Source: Marinobacter gelidimuriae (GTDB taxonomy: Bacteria > Pseudomonadota > Gammaproteobacteria > Pseudomonadales > Oleiphilaceae). From it: 64,000 bases of DNA. Shown here piece after piece: positions 57,613-64,000 of the stretch; position 1 is the stretch's first letter, and each line of letters starts with the position of its first letter. Under the pieces are notes generated by a model that saw only the letters and a program-made list of their open reading frames with translations, was not told where the DNA came from and ran no database searches. Both the position numbers and the translations under genes were made by a program. The stretch is from assembly GCF_000372805.1 (NCBI RefSeq), contig NZ_KB889941.1, forward strand, positions 1-64,000. Reading direction: 5' to 3'.

Positions 57613-60254
57613 AACTTGAAAGTGTGCGGGTGGAGCAGTTTAAACGGTTCAAAAAACCGTTTTTATTGAATGGCTTAAGTGGTGGTATTAATGTTATTTC
57701 CGGACCAAATGAGGCGGGTAAAAGCACGCTGGTGCGGGCCATTCGGGCGGCATTTTTTGAGCGCCATCGCTCCAAGTCCGCCGAAGATTTGCGACCTTGG
57801 GGTGATTCATCCGCAGCACCCGCCATCGAATTGGTGTTCCACCATAACGGTCAGAAGTGGCAGTTGAACAAGAGCTTTCTGCAGCGCAAACGCTGTGACC
57901 TGTCGATACAGGGCACCACTTACAGTGGCGAGGAGGCAGAAGAAAAGTTGGCTCAGCTCTTGGGTTATCAGTTCCCCAAAAAAGGCGCGAGTAAAGAAGA
58001 GCACTGGGGTATTCCGGGGCTACTCTGGGTAGAACAGGGCAGTGGGCAGAATATTGAACAGGCCGTTGTGTATGCGGGCGATCATTTGCAATCGGCGTTG
58101 AGCAGCCTGGTATCGGAAGTTGTCAGTGAGGGCGGTGATGGGTTGATTCACACCGTACGCCAGCAGCTTGGCGAACTGTTGACCGCAGGCGGCGTACCAA
58201 GGGGTGAATACAAGCAATTGCTGGCTGACGAGCTGCCTGGGCAGCAAGAGCTCGATGCGTTAGAAAGCCGCATAGATCAGTATCAAAATCAGGTAGACCG
58301 GCTCGCCAAGGTTGCGCACGAATTCCACAAGATTGACCGTGAGCAACCCTGGGTAAAGGTGCGTCAGGCTCTTGCCGAAGCCCAGGAGCGTTATCGACAT
58401 ATTGAGTCGTTACAGGGCCAGCAGCAAACGTTGAACCAGGCCTTGACCTCGGTAGAGCAGCGGGCGGCACTGTTACAGCGCAACAAACAGCAGGTACAGG
58501 CAGATGGCAAACAGTTGCAGCAGCGCGAGCAGGAACACAACACGGCGCAGCAGGCACTGAATGACGTACAAGCGTCCGCAGCCGGTTTGCATGCGGCTTT
58601 AGAGCAGTGCCAGCGCCAATATCGCGATGCGCTGGAGGTAGAGCGTCAGGCCGGGCTGCTGGAAACTCGGCAGCGACTGGAACACAGCAGCGCCAGAGCA
58701 AAAACGCAGTTGCAGCAGCTGTCTGAGCGCAAATCACGGGCGGCAGAGTTACAAGAGGCCCTGGGCGAGAGCCGTACGCTGACGGCACGGCATCAAATCA
58801 GCAAAGCCGCCGTCGATCGGCTGCGTACAACCCAGCGTCAGCTGGATGACGCACGTCTGCGTTCTCAGGCAATTGCCACGCGAATTGAATGGCAACTGGA
58901 GGCGGGCCAACAGATCGAGTTGGGCCAGGATACGTTGCCGCATCAGGGCGAGCAATTGTTGCTGAGCAGCACGCGCCTGCGCATTGCGGGTGTTGGCGAG
59001 TTTACAATTACCCCTGGAGGCGATGATTTGGCCCGCTGTCAGCGCCAGCTGGAACAATTGCAGTTGGCCTTGGGTGAGCAGTTACAGGCTCTGGGCGTTG
59101 CAGACCTGGCGGCGGCAGAACATACGCTGGTCGCTCAGGAGCGTGCGCAAGCGGATGTTCATCGATTGCTGGAACTGTTGCAGTCGTTGGTGCCCGGCGG
59201 TCTGGCAAGTCTGGACAGCGACTATCAGGCCTTGAGCGCGGAGCTTGAGCGTAACTGCGCAGAAAAAGAGGCTTTGGTACCCGCTACGACATTGGCTAAA
59301 GGCTTACCGGCTCTGGCTCAGGCGCAAGATCTGCGCAGTGACGCTGAAAATCGGTTATCAGCAGCAGAGAAACGCTCCAGCGAACACGAAAAGGCGCTTT
59401 TGGCCGCATCCCATCGTTACCAGAACGCCGATCACGAGTGGCACACGTTGCGCGCCAGTCTGAACAGCGAGCAACGCCAGCAGGAAGTGACACAGTTAAA
59501 CAGCGATTTGACCGCAGTTGAGCAGGAGCAGGCGCGGCAACAGGAGCGTTTGAAGCAGATGCTGGCGCAAATTGCCGCGGCGCGGCCGGAGTTAGTGCAG
59601 CAGGATATTCAGCGCCTCGGAGCCAGCGCGGATCAGCTTGAGCAGGCCCAGCGAGGGCGCGAGCTTGAGTTGAAGGAGCTGCGGGTACGATTGGAAATCT
59701 GGGGTGCCGAAGGCCTGGAGCAGCAGCGTGGCCGTTGCCTGGCCGAACTGGAGCAAAACCGGCGCCGTTGCCAGCAACTGCAGCGCCGGGCAGAGGCGCT
59801 GCAGTTGCTGCTCCAGTTATTAACGGAAAAGCGCCAGGCGTTGACTCAGCGTTTGCAAGCGCCGTTACAAAAACACCTGAATCATTACGTTACGGTGTTG
59901 TTTCCCGACGCTCAGCTGGAGGTAGACAGTCAATTGCTCCCGGGCCGTTTCACCCGCGACGGGGAAACCGGTCAGATGGCCGAGCTCAGTTTTGGCGCCC
60001 GAGAGCAGATGGGCCTTATCAGTCGTTTGGCTTACGCCGATTTATTGAAAGAAGCCGGCAAGCCGACGTTGATCATTCTGGATGATTCGCTGGTACACAG
60101 CGATAGCGTTCGCCTCGACAGCATGAAGCGAATTCTGTTTGACGCGGCGCAGCGCCATCAAATCCTGTTGTTTACCTGCCATCCGGATAACTGGCAGGAC
60201 ATGGGCTCAGAGACTATTAATCTGGAAGCGTTGAAGGCCAGGGCGCCGCTTTAA
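57609..60254 (+). CDS. SbcC/YhaN-like SMC-type ATPase
   Basis: 881 aa. Walker A GPNEAGKST near residue 34 in a Rad50-like N-lobe (VEQFKRFKKPFLL), a long Gln/Glu/Leu-rich coiled coil from about 200 to 740, and a C-lobe with signature LSFGAREQMGLI and Walker B LIILDDSLVHSD. It should tether and open DNA ends for the nuclease encoded just upstream. It looks intact, unlike several nearby genes. Confidence 0.85.
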   Translation: MKLESVRVEQFKRFKKPFLLNGLSGGINVISGPNEAGKSTLVRAIRAAFFERHRSKSAEDLRPWGDSSAAPAIELVFHHNGQKWQLNKSFLQRKRCDLSIQGTTYSGEEAEEKLAQLLGYQFPKKGASKEEHWGIPGLLWVEQGSGQNIEQAVVYAGDHLQSALSSLVSEVVSEGGDGLIHTVRQQLGELLTAGGVPRGEYKQLLADELPGQQELDALESRIDQYQNQVDRLAKVAHEFHKIDREQPWVKVRQALAEAQERYRHIESLQGQQQTLNQALTSVEQRAALLQRNKQQVQADGKQLQQREQEHNTAQQALNDVQASAAGLHAALEQCQRQYRDALEVERQAGLLETRQRLEHSSARAKTQLQQLSERKSRAAELQEALGESRTLTARHQISKAAVDRLRTTQRQLDDARLRSQAIATRIEWQLEAGQQIELGQDTLPHQGEQLLLSSTRLRIAGVGEFTITPGGDDLARCQRQLEQLQLALGEQLQALGVADLAAAEHTLVAQERAQADVHRLLELLQSLVPGGLASLDSDYQALSAELERNCAEKEALVPATTLAKGLPALAQAQDLRSDAENRLSAAEKRSSEHEKALLAASHRYQNADHEWHTLRASLNSEQRQQEVTQLNSDLTAVEQEQARQQERLKQMLAQIAAARPELVQQDIQRLGASADQLEQAQRGRELELKELRVRLEIWGAEGLEQQRGRCLAELEQNRRRCQQLQRRAEALQLLLQLLTEKRQALTQRLQAPLQKHLNHYVTVLFPDAQLEVDSQLLPGRFTRDGETGQMAELSFGAREQMGLISRLAYADLLKEAGKPTLIILDDSLVHSDSVRLDSMKRILFDAAQRHQILLFTCHPDNWQDMGSETINLEALKARAPL

Positions 60255-60374
60255 TAGATCAAGCGCGGGTATCCTGAGGATTATGTTGAAAAATTTCGCG
60301 TAAGTTTGTTGACCCTAGAGGAAACATCCGTATAATGCGCATCCGTTGTCAGGCAACAACTTACGATAACATTA

Positions 60375-60450
60375 GCGGGAATAGCTCAGTTGGTAGAGCG
60401 CAACCTTGCCAAGGTTGAGGTCGCGAGTTCGAATCTCGTTTCCCGCTCCA
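60375..60450 (+). tRNA. tRNA-Gly (GCC)
   Basis: 76 nt with CCA. Acceptor GCGGGAA pairs with TTCCCGC, D arm AGCTCAGTTGGTAGAGC, anticodon loop TTGCCAA gives GCC, T arm GCGAGTTCGAATCTCGT. Confidence 0.96.
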
Positions 60451-60456
60451 AATTTG

Positions 60457-60489
60457 AAAACCCGGTCTTGTAAAAGGCCGGGTTTTTTA
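60457..60489 (+). terminator. Terminator after tRNA-Gly
   Basis: AAAACCCGG / CCGGGTTTT stem with a T run. Confidence 0.8.
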
Positions 60490-60601
60490 TGTTCGTTTCA
60501 ATCACAAGGGCAAACACAAGGGCAAACACAAGGGCAATGGCGTTAGCGCTCGGTTATACTCTTCCGTCTTCATTTTTCATGCTGTCCGCCGGGAGACTTT
60601 C

Positions 60602-61119
60602 ATGCGCGTGCACTCGCTGTTTCTGTATCCGGTCAAATCCCTTGCGGGTATTGCCGTGGACTCGTTTGAGCTGGACGAATTTGGCCCGGCCGGCGACCGG
60701 CGCTGGATGCTGGTTGACGACGAGTGTCAGTTTGTAACCCAGCGCACCCTGCCACAGCTGGCATTGGTTCAGCCTTCGCTGGGTGCCGATGGCGAGGTTT
60801 CTATTACCCTGCCAAGGCAACCCCTATTGCGCTGCAAACCAGTGGTGAGAACCTGTTTGTGCGAGTGTGGCGCGATTGGGTTCAGGGCCAGGTGGGTTGT
60901 GACGCGGCCAATGGGGCCATCAGTCGTTTTTGTGGCCTGTCTTTGCGCTTCGTATTCATGCCTGATAGCAGTTTTCGCCAGGTGCAGACCAATCTGGCAA
61001 CAGAACGTCGGCGTGTGAGTTTTGCCGACGGTTATCCGTTGCTGGTGACCAATACGGCGTCACTAGTGGAGCTGAATGAATGCCATTCACGACTCGCCTT
61101 GCCGGCTGAGCGTGGGTGA
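60602..61119 (+). pseudogene. MOSC-domain protein (YcbX-like), frameshifted and truncated
   Basis: Starts as a normal MOSC N-terminal barrel (LFLYPVKSLAGIAVDSFELD, GDRRWMLVDD). Near 60820, at LPRQP, the frame is lost; the continuing frame 60815-61119 reads ENLFVRVWRDWVQGQ and SFADGYPLLVTNTASL. It ends at VELNECHSRLALPAERG, where about 120 residues, including the MOSC active-site cysteine region, are missing. Such proteins act on molybdenum-cofactor substrates. Confidence 0.75.
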
Positions 61120-61155
61120 CTGCGTTATCGTGAATCAATCGGAGTAATAAACTAC

Positions 61156-63084
61156 GTGCCTTTGTTAACGCTGGACGGGGTTTCCCTGTCGTTTGGAATG
61201 CAGCCGCTGCTGGATAATGCCTCATTGGTGATGGAGGCCGGTGAGCGGGTGTGCCTATTGGGCCGTAACGGCGAGGGTAAGTCTACCCTGCTGAAAATCG
61301 TCAACGATGAAGTAACGCCAGACGGCGGCATCGTCCGCCTGGAAGACGGCGCGGTGCTGGCGGTGTTGCCACAGAATTTGCCCTCTGGCGATACCCGCAC
61401 CGCCTACGATGTGGTTGCTGGCGCTTTTCCTGAAACCGGCGCACTGCTCATTGAGTTCCACCACCTGACCCAACAGACAGACGGAAAAAGCCTGAATCAA
61501 ATGATGAAGGTGCAGGAGCGCCTGGAGGCTTTGGACGGCTGGCGCCTGGATCAAAAAGTCACCAGCATGCTGGCGCAGTACGGCGTAGATCCCGATCGCA
61601 CGCTGGGTACTCTGTCGGGTGGCTGGCAACGCCGGGTTCTGCTGGCGCGGGCGCTGGTGGCCGAGCCGGATATTCTGCTGCTTGATGAGCCTACCAACCA
61701 CCTGGACGTGCCCGCTATTGCCTGGCTGGAAGACGCTCTGGCCCAGTTCCGTGGTGCCATCCTGTTTGTGAGCCACGACCGTGCGTTTATTCGCCGAATG
61801 GCCACCCGGGTGGTGGAGCTGGATCGCGGTCAACTGGTCAGCTTTGCCGCCAGTTACGATCACTATCTGGACCTGAAAGAAAAGGCCCTGGAAGAAGAAG
61901 AGCGTCACGCAGCCCTGTTTGATAAGCGCCTGAAGCAGGAAGAAACCTGGATTCGCCAGGGCATAAAAGCTCGCCGTACCCGGAATATGGGCCGGGTGAG
62001 GGCACTTAAAGCGATGCGTGAAGAACATCGCCAACGCCGGGTGCGCGGTGGCACGGCCACTTTTGCGGTGGAAGACGCTGCTCGCTCCGGCAAGCTGGTG
62101 GCCGAAGCTCTGGGCGCCGGTTTTGCTTATCCGGGTTACCCCGCGGTTATTCGCGACATGAACCTGACCATTCTGCGCGGTGACAAAATCGGCCTGGTGG
62201 GTGAAAACGGCACCGGCAAAACCACGTTGGTGCGCCTGCTGCTGGGCGACCTGGAAGCCACTGAAGGCAGCATTCGCCGCGGCACAAACCTGGAAGTGGC
62301 CTATTTTGACCAGCTGCGGGGCGAACTCGATTTAACTCGAAATGCGATTGATAATCTGTCGGAAGGTCGCGAATTTATTGATATTAATGGTCAGAGCAAA
62401 CATGTTATGGGGTATCTACAGGACTTCCTGTTTACCCCGGAGCGGGCACGGTCGCCTGTCAGTGTGTTCTCCGGTGGCGAGCGCGCCCGCTTGCTGCTGG
62501 CCAAGCTGTTCAGCAAGCCCGCCAACGTGCTGGTGCTGGACGAACCCACCAACGACCTGGATGTTGAAACTCTAGAGCTGTTGGAAGAGCAGCTGTCGGA
62601 ATTCCGCGGCACGGTGATTGTGATTAGCCACGATAGGGAATTCCTGGACAACGTGGTCACCGAAACTCTGTTTCTGGACGGTACTGGCCAGGTGCACGAG
62701 TTTGTTGGGGGCTATACCGACTGGCGCCGCCAAGGCGGCCAATTTCCAGCCGAAAAAAGCGGCAGCCGGCCCGACAGGCAGCGCGACAAGCCGCAAAAGC
62801 CGGAAAGTAAGAGCAAGAGTAAGCCAGCTGCGCAGTCCGGGACCAAGCCCACGGCGGCAAAAATCAGTTATAAGTTGAAACTGGAGTTGGAGCAGCTGCC
62901 GAAAACCATTGAGCGCCTGGAGCAGGAGCAACAACAGCTGCAGGACGCCATCGGTTCAGCGGACTTCTACGCTAATTCTGCGAAGAAAGTTGATGAAACC
63001 CTGGCCCGGCTGACGGCGGTGGGAGCAGAGCTGGAGACCGCAATGGAGCGTTGGATGGAACTGGAGGAAATGACCGGGAAATGA
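61156..63084 (+). CDS. uup: ABC-F family ATPase (Uup-like)
   Basis: 642 aa from GTG 61156, preceded by GGAG. Two ABC domains (Walker A GRNGEGKST and GENGTGKTT; signatures LSGGWQRR and FSGGERAR; Walker B LLLDEPTNHLD and LVLDEPTNDLD) joined by a charged linker, and a C-terminal coiled coil after a Lys-rich hinge (from about residue 570). Soluble, no membrane part. Uup proteins act on ribosomes or branched DNA. Confidence 0.9.
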   Translation: MPLLTLDGVSLSFGMQPLLDNASLVMEAGERVCLLGRNGEGKSTLLKIVNDEVTPDGGIVRLEDGAVLAVLPQNLPSGDTRTAYDVVAGAFPETGALLIEFHHLTQQTDGKSLNQMMKVQERLEALDGWRLDQKVTSMLAQYGVDPDRTLGTLSGGWQRRVLLARALVAEPDILLLDEPTNHLDVPAIAWLEDALAQFRGAILFVSHDRAFIRRMATRVVELDRGQLVSFAASYDHYLDLKEKALEEEERHAALFDKRLKQEETWIRQGIKARRTRNMGRVRALKAMREEHRQRRVRGGTATFAVEDAARSGKLVAEALGAGFAYPGYPAVIRDMNLTILRGDKIGLVGENGTGKTTLVRLLLGDLEATEGSIRRGTNLEVAYFDQLRGELDLTRNAIDNLSEGREFIDINGQSKHVMGYLQDFLFTPERARSPVSVFSGGERARLLLAKLFSKPANVLVLDEPTNDLDVETLELLEEQLSEFRGTVIVISHDREFLDNVVTETLFLDGTGQVHEFVGGYTDWRRQGGQFPAEKSGSRPDRQRDKPQKPESKSKSKPAAQSGTKPTAAKISYKLKLELEQLPKTIERLEQEQQQLQDAIGSADFYANSAKKVDETLARLTAVGAELETAMERWMELEEMTGK

Positions 63085-63155
63085 GTCCGGTCATTTTCTA
63101 GCTCGATTGCTTGCCGGAGTTTCGCCGGCAAGCAATCAGCTAATCACGGTCAGTG

Positions 63156-63587
63156 TTAAAAAATACGTATGGCCAGCACATCGCACTCGGTGCCGTGCAG
63201 TACTCCGTTTGCGGTAGAGCCGAGCAACAACTGAAAGCCTTTGCGGCCATGGCTGCCCACAACCACCAGATCAATGGCGTGTTCTTTGACCAAGCGGTGT
63301 ACTTCAGACTCGGGGCGGCCAACGGTCACCACCTGATTTTCCTTGGGAATGCCGTATTCTTCACCGTACTTGGTCAGCTGTTCGCGGGCAGCCTTGTCGA
63401 GCTGGTCCTGTAATTCGGTCAAATCCATCGGAATATCGCCACCATAGGCGTAACCTACAGGCTCTACCACGTGTGTCAGGATCAGTTCAGCGCCTTGGCT
63501 AATAGCCATCTCTTTTGCTTTGTGCAGGACTTGTGGCGCTTCTTCCGTTAAATCAATGGCAACCAGCAACTTCTTGTAAACAGACAT
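63156..63587 (-). CDS. Universal stress protein (UspA family)
   Basis: 143 aa. Nucleotide-binding alpha/beta fold: KKLLVAIDLTEEAPQVL at the start and GSHGRKGFQLLLGSTANGVLHG near the end, containing the Gly-rich ATP-binding motif of the ATP-binding Usp subgroup. Alone on the minus strand. Confidence 0.88.
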   Translation of the reverse strand: MSVYKKLLVAIDLTEEAPQVLHKAKEMAISQGAELILTHVVEPVGYAYGGDIPMDLTELQDQLDKAAREQLTKYGEEYGIPKENQVVTVGRPESEVHRLVKEHAIDLVVVGSHGRKGFQLLLGSTANGVLHGTECDVLAIRIF

Positions 63588-63947
63588 GGCTTTATTACTC
63601 CGTGTGTTGCGAATGTCAGAACTCTTAATTACAGGATAGTATGGTTAAGCCCGGCGGAAAAGGGGTTAGGCTGAGTTAGGCGTTGTTAGCAGCGCTATCG
63701 AGTAAGCCAGCGCAGTAACAATTGCCGTTGCCTGCGATGGGGCGTGTTAAGAAAGAAATTGACAAACGGACGGTTTTTTCTCATCGTGTGGCCTCGATAT
63801 TCAAACGGCTGTATGAATTTGAATTGAAGATCGGGCAGCGGCCGCAGTGGTTAAAGGTTCGCTGCATCTGCAGTCGGGATCTTGCAAGTGAATGTGCAAG
63901 CACACCGGCGCGCAAAACAGTTTCAATCACAGACTGGAGATCAGTTG
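63588..63947. other. Intergenic region upstream of fadB
   Basis: 360 bases between uspA (minus) and fadB (plus). A small dyad AAACGGACGGTTT at about 63764-63776, beside a TTGACA (63759-63764), resembles the inverted AAAC/GTTT pair bound by the fatty-acid regulator PsrA, though the spacing is not ideal. The frame 63722-63964 on plus has no recognised family and is likely chance. Confidence 0.35.
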
Positions 63948-64000
63948 ATGATTTACGAAGGTAAAGCCATCACGGTTAAAGAGATCGAAGGCGGAATCGC
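63948..64000 (+). CDS. fadB: Fatty acid oxidation complex alpha subunit FadB, 5' end only
   Basis: The first 18 codons before the window ends: MIYEGKAITVKEIEGGIA, the near-invariant start of FadB in Pseudomonas and Marinobacter. GGAGA lies seven bases upstream of the ATG. The full protein (about 715 aa) has hydratase and 3-hydroxyacyl-CoA dehydrogenase activities; none of its domains are visible here. Confidence 0.8.
   Translation, partial: MIYEGKAITVKEIEGGI

Noticed and set aside
63722-63964. 80-aa plus-strand open frame before fadB
   Set aside because: No recognised family, no ribosome site, and it overlaps the fadB start in another frame.

Overview
The window looks like chromosome of a Marinobacter-type marine gammaproteobacterium. 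This is inferred from gene order and protein character, not from a search. Supporting points are a split B12-dependent ribonucleotide reductase of the Pseudomonas/Marinobacter kind (nrdJa/nrdJb), the block ndk-rlmN-pilW-rodZ-ispG-hisS-yfgM-bamB-der, queA-tgt-yajC-secD-secF, pta-ackA, a CcoM-like cbb3 oxidase peptide and the start of fadB at the right edge. Most of the window is GC-rich; bases 1-4400 are clearly AT-richer.

Bases 1-4440 are an integron cassette array read on the minus strand. It carries a PD-(D/E)XK nuclease, a SAM methyltransferase, a TIR-domain protein, and a two-gene cassette of a metallo-beta-lactamase-fold enzyme with a four-helix membrane protein. These are separated by attC sites, and several stop codons lie inside the attC core. 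The left end is the 3' end of a group IIC (attC-type) intron inserted in the last attC. No integrase is visible. Next comes nrdJb-nrdJa, in which a full LAGLIDADG intein is inserted directly before the active-site cysteine (NPC).

Bases 9000-22130 hold a TrpXYZ-like ABC importer, an acyl-CoA synthetase, a thioesterase-fold protein, a Fur-boxed Fe(III) importer pair, a PilZ protein, a yadGH exporter pair, queF, a wrecked MASE2 adenylate cyclase and a YdjA-type nitroreductase. Bases 22500-28060 are the ruins of a flagellar flg operon: the flgE tail behind a tnpB fragment, an flgF/flgG hybrid, internally deleted flgH and flgI, an flgJ/flgK hybrid carrying a 65-bp MITE, and an internally deleted flgL. 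Two GGDEF/EAL genes (51480-52893 and 55265-55994), the cyclase and a MOSC protein (60602-61119) are broken in the same way, by short internal deletions and frameshifts. This points to ongoing loss of motility and nucleotide second-messenger signalling.

Bases 28136-50226 are mostly intact housekeeping genes: tRNA-Leu, queA-tgt-yajC-secDF, suhB, trmJ-cysE, iscR-iscS, ndk through der, and pta-ackA. Here iscS runs straight into ndk; iscU, iscA, hscBA and fdx are absent and IscS lacks its usual C-terminal tail. The right part has ccoM with an Anr/FNR box, tRNA-Glu, an epimerase, a DUF924 protein, yebG and an SbcCD-like pair sharing a LexA box, tRNA-Gly, an ABC-F ATPase, a UspA protein and the first 53 bases of fadB.
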